Below, one piece after another: positions 38,449-48,109 of a stretch of 48,305 nucleotides of DNA. The stretch comes from Gammaproteobacteria bacterium (lineage in GTDB: Bacteria; Pseudomonadota; Gammaproteobacteria; GCA-001735895). The notes under the pieces were generated by a model that saw only the letters and a list, made by a program, of their open reading frames with translations, was not told where the DNA came from and did no database searches. Where the stretch lies: the NCBI GenBank assembly GCA_018669845.1, contig JABHSO010000086.1:1-48305 (forward strand), read 5' to 3'. Positions within the stretch are counted from its first letter, which is position 1; every line of letters starts with the position of its first letter. Position numbers and translations under genes: made by a program.

Positions 38449-38477
38449 TTGACGATATTCTACCGTCATTTTATGAT
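38449..38477 (+). promoter_or_regulatory. Sigma-70 promoter of gatCAB
   Basis: TTGACG (38449-38454) and TATGAT (38472-38477) are 17 bases apart, close to the -35/-10 consensus. Transcription would start about 8 bases before the gatC ATG, leaving a very short leader. An inverted repeat ATTGGAC-N9-GTCCAAT at 38313-38335 lies closer to mreB. Confidence 0.65.
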
Positions 38478-38491
38478 TAAAGAACCCAAAT

Positions 38492-38779
38492 ATGTCCTTA
38501 AAAACTGAAGATGTTAAAAATATCGCTCATTTGGCAAGACTGGCAATAGACGATGATGCCGTTGCCGACTATGCCAGTGATCTATCAAACATTCTGGATC
38601 TGGTCGATCAGATGAACCAGGTGAATACTGATAATGTCCAGCCCATGGCTCATCCAATGGATTCGCAACAGCGACTGCGAGATGACGAAGCCTCTGAGCC
38701 CAACCAGCGAGACAAATTTCAGTCTGTCGCACCCGATGTAGAAAGCGGTCTGTACCGTGTCCCTAAAGTTATTGAGTGA
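38492..38779 (+). CDS. gatC: Aspartyl/glutamyl-tRNA amidotransferase subunit GatC
   Basis: GatC is the small subunit that holds GatA and GatB together; the complex converts Glu-tRNA(Gln) and/or Asp-tRNA(Asn) to the amidated forms. The 95 residues match the family: [11 protein letters not shown] near the start, [34 protein letters not shown] and [17 protein letters not shown] at the end. The first gene of gatCAB. Confidence 0.94.
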   Translation: MSLKTEDVKNIAHLARLAIDDDAVADYASDLSNILDLVDQMNQVNTDNVQPMAHPMDSQQRLRDDEASEPNQRDKFQSVAPDVESGLYRVPKVIE

Positions 38780-38790
38780 TCCACAACAAT

Positions 38791-40251
38791 ATGAATAAAA
38801 ATACCAGCAGCACCATAAAAGAATTACAAACTGGCCTGGCTCAGGGAAAATTCTCCAGCACCGAAATTACGGCTGATTATTTAACGAAAATCAATCTGTT
38901 AAATCCGGATATCAATGCCTTTATCACGGTTACCCAGGAAAAAGCCCTGGAGCAGGCGAAAGTTGCCGATAAAATAATAGCTGACGGAAAAGGCACTGCA
39001 CTCACTGGCATTCCACTGGCGCATAAAGATATTTTCTGTACCGACGGCACTCGTACAACTTGCGGCTCAAGAATGCTGGAAGACTTTAAAGCACCTTATA
39101 ACGCCAACGTTATTGAGAACTTTGAAAACCAGCATACTGTCATGTTAGGTAAGACCAACATGGATGAGTTTGCTATGGGTTCATCCAATGAAAACAGCTT
39201 TTATGGCCCTGTCAAAAACCCCTGGGCTATGGACAGTGTTCCCGGGGGCTCTTCTGGTGGATCAGCTGCCGCGGTAGCCGCTGGATTAGCACCTGCTGCA
39301 ACCGGTACCGATACCGGCGGATCAATTCGACAACCTGCTGCTTTTTGTGGCATCACAGGTCTGAAACCAACTTATGGAAGGGTTTCACGTTACGGCATGA
39401 TTGCTTATGCATCCAGCCTGGATCAGGGTGGCCCAATGGCTCACACCGCTGAAGATTGCGCCATATTGCTACAATCCATGGCCGGTTTTGATAAAAGAGA
39501 TTCAACCTCTATCGATAAAGAAATCCCAGATTACACGGCATCTCTCAACAATAACCTGTCGGGCCTGAAAATTGGTCTACCAAAAGAGTATTTTGCCGAA
39601 GGCCTGAATGTGGATGTCGCCAAAAACATCGATGAAGCAATCAAGCAATATGAAAAAATGGGCGCAGTAATCAAAGATATCAGTCTGCCTAACAGTAAAA
39701 TTGCCATCCCAACTTATTACGTGGTTGCCATGGCTGAGTGCTCTTCCAATCTGTCACGTTTTGATGGCGTTCGTTTTGGTCATCGCTGTGAAGACCCCAA
39801 AGATCTGGAAGATTTATATAAACGCTCTCGTGGAGAAGGTTTTGGCGAAGAAGTTAAACGTCGCATCCTGATCGGCGCATACACCTTGTCTGCCGGTTAT
39901 TACGATGCCTTTTACCTAAAGGCTCAGAAGCTACGCCGCCTGATCAGCCAGGACTTTACCACTGCATTTGAAGAGGTCGATATCATCGCAGGTCCAACCA
40001 CTCCAGAAGTTGCCTGGGTCACCGGTGATAAATCAGATGATCCAGTCAGTATGTATTTACAGGATATTTATACTATCTCCGTTAACCTGGCGGGATTACC
40101 GGGCATGTCTATTCCGGCAGGCTTTGCTGATGAAAAACCCGTTGGTTTGCAATTGATTGGAAACTACTTTGATGAAAGCCGCCTGTTAAATGCCGCTCAT
40201 CAATTTCAGCAAAATACTGACTGGCACCAGATGTCACCGGAGGAAAAATAA
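38791..40251 (+). CDS. gatA: Glutamyl-tRNA amidotransferase subunit GatA (amidase)
   Basis: GatA releases ammonia from glutamine for transamidation. It carries the amidase-signature triad: Lys in [11 protein letters not shown], and the Ser residues in [17 protein letters not shown] and [12 protein letters not shown]. From ATG 38791 it has 486 residues, the usual size. A GTG at 38776, overlapping the gatC stop (GTGA), is an alternative that adds five residues and would permit translational coupling; neither has a strong ribosome binding site. The stop overlaps gatB (TAATG). Confidence 0.94.
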   Translation: MNKNTSSTIKELQTGLAQGKFSSTEITADYLTKINLLNPDINAFITVTQEKALEQAKVADKIIADGKGTALTGIPLAHKDIFCTDGTRTTCGSRMLEDFKAPYNANVIENFENQHTVMLGKTNMDEFAMGSSNENSFYGPVKNPWAMDSVPGGSSGGSAAAVAAGLAPAATGTDTGGSIRQPAAFCGITGLKPTYGRVSRYGMIAYASSLDQGGPMAHTAEDCAILLQSMAGFDKRDSTSIDKEIPDYTASLNNNLSGLKIGLPKEYFAEGLNVDVAKNIDEAIKQYEKMGAVIKDISLPNSKIAIPTYYVVAMAECSSNLSRFDGVRFGHRCEDPKDLEDLYKRSRGEGFGEEVKRRILIGAYTLSAGYYDAFYLKAQKLRRLISQDFTTAFEEVDIIAGPTTPEVAWVTGDKSDDPVSMYLQDIYTISVNLAGLPGMSIPAGFADEKPVGLQLIGNYFDESRLLNAAHQFQQNTDWHQMSPEEK

Positions 40252-41687
40252 TGCAGTGGGAAACCGTTATCGGGCTTGAAATCCACGCCCAGCTTGCCAC
40301 AAAAAGCAAAATATTCTCTGCTGCATCAACAGCCTTCGGAGCCGAACCTAATACTCAGGCTTGTGCTGTCGACCTCGGTCTACCCGGCGTTTTACCTGTA
40401 TTGAATAAAGAAGTCGTCAACATGGCGATTAAATTTGGTGTTGCAATTGATGCTGAAATTGGACGCGAGTCAGTTTTTGCCCGTAAGAATTATTTCTACC
40501 CGGATCTGCCCAAAGGCTACCAAATCAGTCAGATGGATCTCCCGATTGTGGGCAAAGGTCAACTGACTATCAGTCCTGAAGAAGGGACATCTAAAGTCAT
40601 CGGTATCACACGTGCACATCTGGAAGAAGATGCCGGAAAATCATTACACGATCAATTTCCCGGACAAACCGGCGTTGACCTGAATCGAGCCGGCACCCCA
40701 TTACTGGAAATTGTTTCCGATCCTGACATCAGCTCGGCAAAAGAAGCTGTGGCTTATGCCCGAAAGATTCACTCACTAGTTCAGTTTATTGAAATTTGTG
40801 ATGGCAACATGGCACAAGGTTCACTGCGCTGCGATGCAAACGTATCGGTAAGACCTGTCGGTCAGCAGGAATTAGGTACAAGAGCCGAAATAAAAAACAT
40901 AAACTCATTCCGTTTTCTGGAACGTGCCATTAATTTTGAAATTGAACGTCAGATTGATCTCATCGAAGATGGTGGAACGGTCGTACAGGAAACCCGCCTG
41001 TACGATTCTGAAAAAAATGAAACTCGCTCCATGCGCAGTAAAGAAGAAGCCAATGATTATCGCTATTTTCCCGATCCTGACCTGCTTCCTGTCAGGGTGA
41101 CTGATGAAGATATTGAAAGAATTCGTGCGACATTACCGGAATTACCCGAACAAAAACGTTTACGCTACATCAACGAATTAAAGCTAAGCGACTACAATTC
41201 AGAATTGTTATCCAGTAGCCGTGAAATTGCAGATTTTTTTGAAACCGCTTTAGCCCAGTTACCAGGTCAGTCCAGTCTGCTTGCAAACTGGATACTCGGT
41301 GACCTGACGGGTGCATTAAATAAATCTGAAATGGGTTTTGCTGATTCACCAATTAACCCGGAACAACTAGCCGGATTGCTAAAACGTATCAACGACAATA
41401 CTATTTCAGGAAAAATTGCGAAAGAAGTGTTCGAAGCGATGTGGAATGGTGAAGGCAGTGCCGATGAAATCATCGACAGCAAAGGACTTAAGCAAATCAC
41501 CGATTCTGGTGCGATTGAAAAACTGATCGACGATGTGATTGCCGAAAATCCAGGACAAGTAGAACAGTTCCGAGCCGGGAAAGAAAAAGTACTCGGGTTC
41601 TTTGTAGGCCAGATCATGAAACAATCAAAAGGCAAAGCAAATCCCGGACAGGTCAATCAACTACTGCGTGAAAAGCTAAAACCTTAA
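40251..41687 (+). CDS. gatB: Glutamyl-tRNA amidotransferase subunit GatB
   Basis: GatB phosphorylates the mischarged tRNA and receives ammonia from GatA. The 478 residues start with the GatB hallmark [20 protein letters not shown] and include [30 protein letters not shown], the [10 protein letters not shown] segment and the C-terminal YqeY/tail domain (about 330-478) that binds tRNA, ending with [17 protein letters not shown] ribosome binding site GGAGG lies 7 bases before the ATG, inside gatA. Confidence 0.95.
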   Translation: MQWETVIGLEIHAQLATKSKIFSAASTAFGAEPNTQACAVDLGLPGVLPVLNKEVVNMAIKFGVAIDAEIGRESVFARKNYFYPDLPKGYQISQMDLPIVGKGQLTISPEEGTSKVIGITRAHLEEDAGKSLHDQFPGQTGVDLNRAGTPLLEIVSDPDISSAKEAVAYARKIHSLVQFIEICDGNMAQGSLRCDANVSVRPVGQQELGTRAEIKNINSFRFLERAINFEIERQIDLIEDGGTVVQETRLYDSEKNETRSMRSKEEANDYRYFPDPDLLPVRVTDEDIERIRATLPELPEQKRLRYINELKLSDYNSELLSSSREIADFFETALAQLPGQSSLLANWILGDLTGALNKSEMGFADSPINPEQLAGLLKRINDNTISGKIAKEVFEAMWNGEGSADEIIDSKGLKQITDSGAIEKLIDDVIAENPGQVEQFRAGKEKVLGFFVGQIMKQSKGKANPGQVNQLLREKLKP

Positions 41688-41711
41688 TCAGTTAAGTGCT
41701 CCATACAAATT

Positions 41712-41735
41712 ACCCATCACCTCTCGGTGATGGGT
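41712..41735. terminator. Hairpin downstream of gatB
   Basis: ACCCATCACC-tctc-GGTGATGGGT gives a perfect 10-bp stem with a 4-base loop, 25 bases after the gatB stop. The following bases are TAAAT, a weak T-tract; the element probably ends gatCAB transcription. Its flanks (TT...AA) allow function on both strands. Confidence 0.7.
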
Positions 41736-41780
41736 TAAATAATGAGCCTGATTACTGCAGTGCCTTAAATTTCTGAAACT

Positions 41781-41891
41781 CTAACCACTACAAAAAATCC
41801 CTGGATCAGGCATATCATCACGATGATCCATAGTTTCATCAGTTTCACCCAGCTTTACAGAACTGCAACCGTTAACAACTAGCGTTAGCAT
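41781..41891 (-). CDS. Possible small lipoprotein or remnant
   Basis: A 36-residue frame reads MLTLVVNGCSS... with a lipobox-like VVNGC followed by charged residues and DDMPDPGIFCSG, an ending that recalls small gammaproteobacterial lipoproteins with a P-G-hydrophobic-F tail. The signal part before the Cys has only eight residues and no positive charge, so the gene may be a 5'-truncated remnant, or noise. The remainder of 41736-42049 shows no other gene. Confidence 0.3.
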   Translation of the reverse strand: MLTLVVNGCSSVKLGETDETMDHRDDMPDPGIFCSG

Positions 41892-42049
41892 GGCTCTTTA
41901 ATCTCTATTCACACTTTTGTTAGACGACGCTTAAGTCTTTTTATTCATAATAATTTCAAAAATTCTCTAGCATTAACGAATTCTGTGCGGCTGATTAGTG
42001 TAAAATTTTGTATTATTGACCATTTTAGCGCATTAGTTTTTAATCCCAC

Positions 42050-42940
42050 ATGAAATCAAAAGACCAGATATTTCGCTTTTTAGTAGATCACACACCCATT
42101 CGCGGGCAGCTGATTTCTCTGGATGCCAGCTGGCAAAAATGCTTTCAGCAAAGCGATGCCGGAGAGTTAGCGAAAACCCTGTTAGGTCATGCTTTATCAG
42201 CAACGACTTTACTCGCCAGCACATTAAAAATAGATGGCAGTCTGACATTACAAATAAGAGGACAGGGAGCCATCCATCTGCTCGTCACCGAGGCAACAAA
42301 TAACCGCACAATAAGAGGTTTAGTTCGGCAATCACGGGAGGTGGATAACCCCGAAGCCAGCTTGAAAGAAATTTTCGAGGCAGATAAAATTGTGATTACC
42401 ATTGATAATGGAATAGGCAAACCTCATCAGGGAATCGTTCCATTATCCGGTTCAAATTTATCCGAGGCACTGGAAGCATATTTTGAACAATCAGAACAAT
42501 TACCCACCAGACTCTGGCTTGCCTGTAATGAATCCTCAGCATCAGGGTTACTGTTACAAAAGCTTCCTGACAGCTCAACAACAGAACAACACGAAGATAC
42601 CGATAGCTGGAACAGGTTAACGCAGCTTGCTTCCACCATCACCGATCAGGAATTACTGGAACTGGATGAAAATGAAATTCTTCATCGACTATTTCATGAA
42701 GAAAGCATACGATTGTTTGATGCTGAACCCGTTCGATTTCAGTGCAGTTGTTCTCGAAATAAAACCAGCAATATGATTAAATCACTGGGCAAAAGTGAAG
42801 CCGAGGACATTTTAGTCGAAAAAGGAAAAATCCAGGTTAGCTGCGAATTTTGCAATGCAATTTATGAATTTGATTCTGTCGATGTAAAACAACTTTTCGA
42901 ATCTATTATAAATTTACCCGATAACAAAACGACACATTAA
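42050..42940 (+). CDS. hslO: Redox-regulated chaperone Hsp33
   Basis: Hsp33 is a cytosolic holdase switched on by oxidation. The 296 residues include the N-terminal core (RGQLISLDASW; LKIDGSLTLQIRGQG) and the C-terminal zinc switch: C232-x-C234 (QCSCSR) and C265-x2-C268 (CEFC), all four ligands present. The gene starts after a gap of 314 bases and is followed at 5 bases by a small gene. Confidence 0.93.
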   Translation: MKSKDQIFRFLVDHTPIRGQLISLDASWQKCFQQSDAGELAKTLLGHALSATTLLASTLKIDGSLTLQIRGQGAIHLLVTEATNNRTIRGLVRQSREVDNPEASLKEIFEADKIVITIDNGIGKPHQGIVPLSGSNLSEALEAYFEQSEQLPTRLWLACNESSASGLLLQKLPDSSTTEQHEDTDSWNRLTQLASTITDQELLELDENEILHRLFHEESIRLFDAEPVRFQCSCSRNKTSNMIKSLGKSEAEDILVEKGKIQVSCEFCNAIYEFDSVDVKQLFESIINLPDNKTTH

Positions 42941-42945
42941 AAACC

Positions 42946-43275
42946 GTGAAAATTAAACGAACCACTGCCAATAAAATCATGGGGCAGGCAAGCAAACAAC
43001 CGGATAACTGTTTACTGGGTATTCTGGATAGTAACGAAAGACTTATTAACGCTTTCACACTGGATGAAATTACTCAACTTCTATCCGATCACTCTGACTC
43101 TGTTCTTTTTTTCAACCAGAGTACTCAGGCAAGTGACATAAAAGACAGAATTGTGTATTCCGATGGTCAGCAGCATATTGAAGTGTTTCAGGATACCGAA
43201 GGTGTTTTCGGATTAAGAGCTTACCTTCAGAAAGGAAAAATTCAGACGCCAATCACTCTGGAATTAAGCGACTAG
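42946..43275 (+). CDS. Conserved hypothetical protein downstream of hslO
   Basis: I do not recognise this 109-residue protein. It is soluble, without signal peptide or membrane helix. It starts with GTG five bases after hslO, so it is likely co-transcribed; an ATG at residue 12 is an alternative start. Pattern LLGILDSNERLINAFTLDEI and a beta-rich C-terminal half (RIVYSDGQQHIEVFQD) suggest a small alpha/beta fold. Confidence 0.55.
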   Translation: MKIKRTTANKIMGQASKQPDNCLLGILDSNERLINAFTLDEITQLLSDHSDSVLFFNQSTQASDIKDRIVYSDGQQHIEVFQDTEGVFGLRAYLQKGKIQTPITLELSD

Positions 43276-43285
43276 TAATACGACT

Positions 43286-44158
43286 ATGCTGTGGCAACTC
43301 ATTAGCATTGTTTTTCCTATCTTTGCCATCGTTTTACTGGGTTTTGTCTACGCCCGAAAACACAGCCCGGACATGGCGGCAGCCAATAAGTTAAATATTG
43401 ATATTTTTGTACCCGCTTTAATATTTGATGTTTTAACATCCAAAAGCTTTAACCTGGAAGAATACCAGTTACTTACATTCGCAGCCATTTGCGTGGTGCT
43501 TGGCTCGGTCATTGTTGCATGGCCTGTTGCACGTTTTTTTGGCTATCAATTTAAAACCTTCATTCCCCCTATGCTGTTTAATAATTCAGGAAACCTGGGG
43601 CTGCCCTTAATGGTTTTTGCGTTTGGTGAAAAAGCACTGCCAGCAGCCGTCATGTTATTCATCGTAGAAAACACGTTACATTTTAGTGTTGGCATGAAAA
43701 TTTTAAGCAACAAATCATCTTTACTGGGTTTATTTAAAATCCCCATTTTACTGGCTACCATCGCCGGCCTGAGCATTTCAATCCTGCACTTTCAAATGCC
43801 AGCATTATTAGCCACTCCGATTAAAATGCTTGGGCAAATTTCCATCCCGTTAATGTTATTTTCACTGGGGGTGAGGCTAATTCATATAAACTGGCAGGAC
43901 TGGAAAATCGGCCTGATCGGCGCTGTGGTCAGCCCACTTAGCGGACTTGCTATAGCCTTACCCGTTGGTTACCTGCTTAACTTACCTGCTCAGCAATATT
44001 CTCTGCTTATTCTGTTTGGCGCATTACCCCCTGCAGTATTAAACTACATGATTGCAGAGCGTTATAATCAACAGCCCAGGCATGTTGCATCCATTGTAAT
44101 GATGGGAAACCTGGCTGCTATTGTCGTCATTCCGCTGGTATTGGCTTTTTTATTATAA
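43286..44158 (+). CDS. AEC-family membrane transporter (auxin efflux carrier-like)
   Basis: The 290 residues form about nine or ten hydrophobic segments with a short central loop, the layout of bacterial AEC permeases (Mem_trans family), which export or import organic acids such as malate. The NKLNIDIFVPALIFDVL segment near the start and PPMLFNNSGNLGLPLMVFAFG (broken-helix region with Asn and Gly) are typical, as is LFGALPPAVLNYMIAERY. It follows the small gene by 10 bases and may be in the hslO transcription unit. Substrate unknown. Confidence 0.82.
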   Translation: MLWQLISIVFPIFAIVLLGFVYARKHSPDMAAANKLNIDIFVPALIFDVLTSKSFNLEEYQLLTFAAICVVLGSVIVAWPVARFFGYQFKTFIPPMLFNNSGNLGLPLMVFAFGEKALPAAVMLFIVENTLHFSVGMKILSNKSSLLGLFKIPILLATIAGLSISILHFQMPALLATPIKMLGQISIPLMLFSLGVRLIHINWQDWKIGLIGAVVSPLSGLAIALPVGYLLNLPAQQYSLLILFGALPPAVLNYMIAERYNQQPRHVASIVMMGNLAAIVVIPLVLAFLL

Positions 44159-44176
44159 ATCCGGAACATAAAACTT

Positions 44177-44767
44177 ATGACTAACCGATGGATTGAACCC
44201 ATAGCCTTATTAGGCAAACACGTTACTCTTGAACCAATGGATCTCAGGCATGTTGCTGAATTACAGGCTGCTGCCAGAGATGGTCAGTTATGGAAACTGT
44301 GGTACACAGCGGTACCTTCACCCGAACAGACCGAAGAATATGTAACAACGGCCTTAAAGAAACGCGACCAATCTGGTGAAATGCCTTTTGTTATTCACGA
44401 GCATAAAACCAATAAAGTCATAGGCTCCACCCGATTTTTAAATGTAGATGAACACAATCAGAGGCTGGAAATTGGACACACCTGGTACTCAGAAAGTTAT
44501 CAGCGTACTGCCAAAAATACCGAAACCAAATTACTGCTTCTTACGCATGCTTTTGAACAACTGTCTTCTATAGCCGTTGAATTCCGTACTCACTGGATCA
44601 ACCACCAGTCTCGGCGAGCCATCGAGAGACTCGGTGCTAAACAGGACGGCGTGTTAAGAAACCATTCCAGATCTGAAGATGGTGGTTTTCGCGATACGGT
44701 TGTTTATTCCATCATTCAGAGTGAATGGCCAATGGTGAAAAAACACCTTCAATTCATGCTCAGGTAA
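44177..44767 (+). CDS. GNAT N-acetyltransferase, RimJ/RimL-like
   Basis: The 196-residue protein belongs to the Acetyltransf_3 group: LLGKHVTLEPMDLRHVAEL at the start, GSTRFLNVDEHNQRLEIGHTWY, and a central R-x-x-x-x-T-E-T-K-LLLL acetyl-CoA-binding segment (SYQRTAKNTETKLLLL), followed by HWINHQSRRAIERLGAKQDGVLR, a hallmark of the family. Relatives acetylate ribosomal proteins, antibiotics or small amines; the target is unknown here. One base separates it from the next gene. Confidence 0.82.
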   Translation: MTNRWIEPIALLGKHVTLEPMDLRHVAELQAAARDGQLWKLWYTAVPSPEQTEEYVTTALKKRDQSGEMPFVIHEHKTNKVIGSTRFLNVDEHNQRLEIGHTWYSESYQRTAKNTETKLLLLTHAFEQLSSIAVEFRTHWINHQSRRAIERLGAKQDGVLRNHSRSEDGGFRDTVVYSIIQSEWPMVKKHLQFMLR

Positions 44768-44768
44768 C

Positions 44769-45338
44769 ATGTTTTTAAAGGGATTTTTAATCACCAGTTT
44801 TACACTTATTGCCAGCCATGCAATTGCAGCTCCGGTTATTACTATTCAAACAGAATATTTTACAGTAACCGGTAACGACTCAAACAGCCTGTACCAAAGT
44901 CTTCAAAAAAATGGTCCCATCGGTGAAAATGGAGACCGCTACCACGCCGTAACCCGCTGGAAAGCCCGATGGAGTTATAGCTGGCGGGAAACTTCCAGAT
45001 GGTGTCAATTAAGCGGAGTCGAAGTTAGTTTAGATATCGACTACCTATTACCCAAATTTAAAGCACTAGAATCTAAACCAGAACATTTGAAAAAGAGTTG
45101 GGACAACTACTTTCAAGCCCTGTTCAAACACGAGCAGCAACATAAAGATTACGGTGTCCAGGCTGCAAATGAGCTGGAACAGGCATTACTCGCCATCAAT
45201 GAACGACAGGCATGCTCTACGCTACAGAACAACATGGCAGATACTGCACAGCAAATTCTGGATAAATATGACCTGTTGGAAAAAGAATTTGACCGTGTCA
45301 CCAACCACGGACTTAACCAGGGAATTAAACTGCAATAA
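44769..45338 (+). CDS. Secreted DUF922-family putative zinc metalloprotease
   Basis: The 189 residues start with a signal peptide (1-20, ending HAIAA), then a DUF922 domain: TEYFTVTGNDSNSLYQSLQKNGPIGENGDRYHAVTRWKARWSY-type start, a Cys pair (C79 and C193-like later Cys), and an HExxH motif at H111-E112-x-x-H115 (FKHEQQHKDYG), the expected zinc site. The family is annotated as a predicted secreted zinc protease without characterised substrate. The C-terminus is a coiled helix (ILDKYDLLEKEFDRVTNHGL). The gene starts immediately after the acetyltransferase stop. Confidence 0.8.
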   Translation: MFLKGFLITSFTLIASHAIAAPVITIQTEYFTVTGNDSNSLYQSLQKNGPIGENGDRYHAVTRWKARWSYSWRETSRWCQLSGVEVSLDIDYLLPKFKALESKPEHLKKSWDNYFQALFKHEQQHKDYGVQAANELEQALLAINERQACSTLQNNMADTAQQILDKYDLLEKEFDRVTNHGLNQGIKLQ

Positions 45339-45524
45339 CACTCTCCCCCTGCTCACTCTATTATCACTTAACCAAACAAACTGAATGAACCATTAATTAT
45401 TTGATCAGACGCCAATATTATTAGCATCAAGCCATATTCATAACCTATGATGCGGCAAGGCCGCTGCTTCATAAAGAACAATTTATCAGGTGTTATCAAT
45501 ACTTACTCATGAATCAAAATAACT

Positions 45525-46928
45525 ATGTCTAACGAAAAAAATAAGATTATTGTTGGAAGAGAAGAATGGTGTTCTTTTCCTGGTTTAGGTGTTCCTGCCA
45601 TTAAAGCACGAGTAGATTCTGGTGCTAAAACATCGTCAATGCATGCTTTTAATATTCAAAAGTTTCGACGCGATGGAGAGAGCTGGGTAAGCTTTGAAGT
45701 CCACCCCCTGCAAAATGATAGAAGAACCGTCATTCGCTGCGAAAGGCCTGTAATTGATAAAAGAATAGTGAAAAGCTCGAGTGGTATTTCAGAAACTCGC
45801 TATGTGGTAAGCGCCACAATTAAAGCGGGAATTGAAAACTGGGATATCGAGCTGACCCTGGCAAATCGGGACTCGATGGGCTTCAGAATGCTTCTTGGGC
45901 GTGAAGCCATGAGCGGCCGCATGATAGTCGACCCTTCGTTAAGCTTTTGCCTCGGGGAAGTTAGTTCAGAAACTCTTGATGAGTATTACGGCAAAAAGAA
46001 ACATAAAAGTAGCGGCCTAAAAATAGGTTTACTTGCCAGTAATCATGAGTTGTATTCAAATCAACGAATTCTCGAAGCAGGTCAGGAACGTGGCCATGAA
46101 ATGGTGTTTCTAAACATCAAACAATGTTACATGAAAATTGATGCCATGGAGCCAGAGGTTCACTATCGTGGCGGCAAGGTGCTCAATGACCTTGATGCTG
46201 TAATCACCAGAATTCGTCCAAGCGTAACATTTTATGGCTGCGCTCTAGCGCGTCAATTCGAAAGCATGGGCGTGTACACAATAAATTCCTCTGCAGCCAT
46301 TACACAGTCACGAGATAAACTTTTTTCACTACAACTGTTGCTTAAAAATGGCATCAGCATACCCACAACCGGTTTCGCCAATTCACCCATGGATACCAAT
46401 GACCTTATAGAAATGGTTGGTGGCGCACCTCTTATAGTCAAATTATTAGAAGGCACTCAGGGACGTGGCGTCGTACTAGCCGAAACAAAAAAGGCAGCCG
46501 AAAGCGTGATCAATGCATTCAAAGCCCTTCGAGCTAACTTGCTGGTTCAGGAGTTTATTAAAGAAGCGGATGGAAAAGATCTTAGGTGTTTTGTCATTGA
46601 TGGAAAAGTAGTCGCTTCAATCCAGCGAGAAGCAGCTCCCGGCGAGTTTAGGGCCAATATCCACCAGGGTGGCACAGCTTCAATCGTAAAAATCACCCCT
46701 CAGGAGAGAGCCCTTGCTTTAAAAGCATCTAAAACTTTAGGTTTAAAAGTAGCGGGTGTCGATATCATCCGCTCTAAAAAAGGACCTCTACTGTTAGAAG
46801 TCAATTCATCACCCGGCCTGGAGGGAATTGAATCGGCGACCGGAAAAGATATCGCAGGCATGATGATTTCATCCATTGAGAAAAAACTGGGCTGGAAGAG
46901 AGAGCTGAATGTAGAAAGTGAGAGTTAA
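45525..46928 (+). CDS. rimK: RimB-RimK fusion: protease-like domain joined to ATP-grasp glutamate ligase
   Basis: RimK adds glutamate residues to the C-terminus of ribosomal protein S6. This 467-residue protein fuses two modules that are separate genes in Pseudomonas (rimB, rimK). Residues about 7-145 form the RimB-type putative protease domain (PF05618): [26 protein letters not shown] with Asp31, and [10 protein letters not shown]. Residues about 162-455 form the RimK ATP-grasp ligase: [48 protein letters not shown], the [17 protein letters not shown] lid and [26 protein letters not shown] with metal ligands. The ATG has no strong ribosome binding site. The 186 bases upstream contain only a small GCGGC-aag-GCCGC hairpin (45452-45464). 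Confidence 0.88.
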   Translation: MSNEKNKIIVGREEWCSFPGLGVPAIKARVDSGAKTSSMHAFNIQKFRRDGESWVSFEVHPLQNDRRTVIRCERPVIDKRIVKSSSGISETRYVVSATIKAGIENWDIELTLANRDSMGFRMLLGREAMSGRMIVDPSLSFCLGEVSSETLDEYYGKKKHKSSGLKIGLLASNHELYSNQRILEAGQERGHEMVFLNIKQCYMKIDAMEPEVHYRGGKVLNDLDAVITRIRPSVTFYGCALARQFESMGVYTINSSAAITQSRDKLFSLQLLLKNGISIPTTGFANSPMDTNDLIEMVGGAPLIVKLLEGTQGRGVVLAETKKAAESVINAFKALRANLLVQEFIKEADGKDLRCFVIDGKVVASIQREAAPGEFRANIHQGGTASIVKITPQERALALKASKTLGLKVAGVDIIRSKKGPLLLEVNSSPGLEGIESATGKDIAGMMISSIEKKLGWKRELNVESES

Positions 46929-46943
46929 TAAATCTCTGATATT

Positions 46944-47183
46944 TCAGGTTTTTATCTTTTTAACAATAAATAGCAGAATGACCGCACCAAAAACTGCGGT
47001 TACCAGTGAGCCAATAAAACCACTTGACGTTAATCCCAGAAAACTAAATGCCCAGCCACCAATAAATGCACCCACAATGCCAATGATCATATTCATCAAC
47101 AAACCAGAGCCTTTACCTTTCATGATTAGCCCCGCCAACCAACCGGCTATAGCTCCAATAATAGCCATATAAACGAATCCCAT
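46944..47183 (-). CDS. GlsB/YeaQ/YmgE family stress-associated membrane protein
   Basis: The 79-residue protein has three membrane segments and the family pattern: AIIGAIAGWLAGLIMKGKGSG, then NMIIGIVGAFIGGWAFSFLG, and a C-terminal helix with FGAVILLFIVKKI. It belongs to the transglycosylase-associated (Transgly_assoc) family, often induced by stress, exact role unsettled. It is convergent with rimK (15-base gap). Confidence 0.88.
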   Translation of the reverse strand: MGFVYMAIIGAIAGWLAGLIMKGKGSGLLMNMIIGIVGAFIGGWAFSFLGLTSSGFIGSLVTAVFGAVILLFIVKKIKT

Positions 47184-47252
47184 TACTGCTCCTTAAATTA
47201 TTTGAGTTTACAAGAACTGGATTATAACGCTGAGTTGATGCAGAATAAAACA

Positions 47253-47278
47253 GACCTGCAGGAGAGCTCCTGCAGGTC
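47253..47278. terminator. GC-rich near-perfect hairpin upstream of the YeaQ-like gene
   Basis: GACCTGCAGGAG and CTCCTGCAGGTC form a 12-bp stem around AG. On the minus strand it is followed by TGTTTTATT, a weak T-tract. It could stop transcription entering from the right toward the YeaQ-like gene. The rest of 47184-47417 is empty. Confidence 0.55.
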
Positions 47279-47417
47279 AACTGGATAAGCCTGTCAGTTA
47301 CATTCTAAAAACTATAGCGGACCGGCTTAAAGGGCCACGTCAGCGCCTAATCAACACTGACAGACACAGTTTATAACTTGTAAATTAATCCTGGCTGAAC
47401 AACATTAAGGTGCTAAA

Positions 47418-47582
47418 TTAGTGCTTGAACTAAAAGTGGGTCGTCACGAGGCTTTTCTGAGTATGTGATATTTTGCTCACTACATATAGGCGTTTGGTCA
47501 TTTAAATAACTAAATGTAGTGATCATAAAGATTGCGTACTCGGAGAAGTCGCAGTAGAGTCTACTTTTGGTTCAGGCACTAA
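47418..47582 (+). ncRNA. 165-nt imperfect hairpin element with plus-strand-biased pairing
   Basis: The two halves of this interval are complementary in three blocks: 47418-47441 with 47559-47582 (24 pairs), 47450-47469 with 47531-47550 (20 pairs) and 47477-47485 with 47514-47522 (9 pairs). Eleven of the 53 pairs are G-U if the plus strand is RNA, and none is A-C; on the minus strand the same positions would be mismatched. It ends 3 bases before the ATG of the following acetyltransferase gene and includes its only possible ribosome binding bases. It may be a structured leader RNA or a palindromic non-autonomous element; which is not settled by the sequence. Confidence 0.5.
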
Positions 47583-47585
47583 CTT

Positions 47586-47990
47586 ATGCAATATACCGAT
47601 AAGATCCCCGATAAAAGTGAATTCTACCCTCTGTATGTTTCCACCGGCTGGAATCAAAGCCTGATGCTCAGCGCCGAACAACTCGAACAAGCTGTAAAAA
47701 ATAGTTTTTCAGTTATCTCTGTGTATGAAAATAACCAGCTGATCGGCTTTGGTAGAATTGTTTCTGACGGAGTTGTTTATGCAACCATATACGATGTAAT
47801 CGTTAGCCCTAATTGGCAAAAACAGGGCATAGGCAGCACTATCGTGCGTAAACTGGTGAGCCAATGTGAATTTAATGACATTCGTAGCATTCACCTGTTT
47901 GCTGCTAAAGGCGCAGAAAACTTCTATAAGAATCTTGGATTTGCATCCAGACCTTTTGATTCCCCCGGAATGGTGTATGAAAAAATATAA
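47586..47990 (+). CDS. GNAT-family acetyltransferase
   Basis: The 134-residue single-domain protein shows the GNAT core: a beta strand GFGRIVSDGVVYATIYDVIV, motif A VSPNWQKQGIGSTIVRKLV (acetyl-CoA phosphate loop QKQGIG), and motif B with ENFYKNLGFASRP. Size and pattern match a widespread group with unknown small-molecule targets. There is no good ribosome binding site; CAGG at 47573-47576 is inside the hairpin listed at 47418-47582. No partner gene is near. Confidence 0.85.
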   Translation: MQYTDKIPDKSEFYPLYVSTGWNQSLMLSAEQLEQAVKNSFSVISVYENNQLIGFGRIVSDGVVYATIYDVIVSPNWQKQGIGSTIVRKLVSQCEFNDIRSIHLFAAKGAENFYKNLGFASRPFDSPGMVYEKI

Positions 47991-48094
47991 CAACCAGTCA
48001 CACTAAAACCCACCATCTATCGCATAAAAACAATCATTTAAAAACTCTGAATCAATATAAAATTGATGTGTCGATTTTTTGACTCTTTTAACCA

Positions 48095-48109
48095 ATATGA
48101 TTATCATAT
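48095..48109. promoter_or_regulatory. Perfect palindrome ATATGATTATCATAT, possible Fur-type site
   Basis: The 7-1-7 palindrome contains GATTATCAT, near a Fur box half (GATAATCAT), and lies 113 bases before the last start codon. A second perfect palindrome, TTCAGCTAAGCTGAA, lies at 48177-48191. Either might control the partial gene. The Fur call rests on resemblance only. Confidence 0.35.

Noticed and set aside
47418..47582. Interpreting the 165-nt hairpin as an integron attC site for the GNAT gene
   Set aside because: The ends do not fit RYYYAAC/GTTRRRY boxes and the length exceeds usual attC sites.
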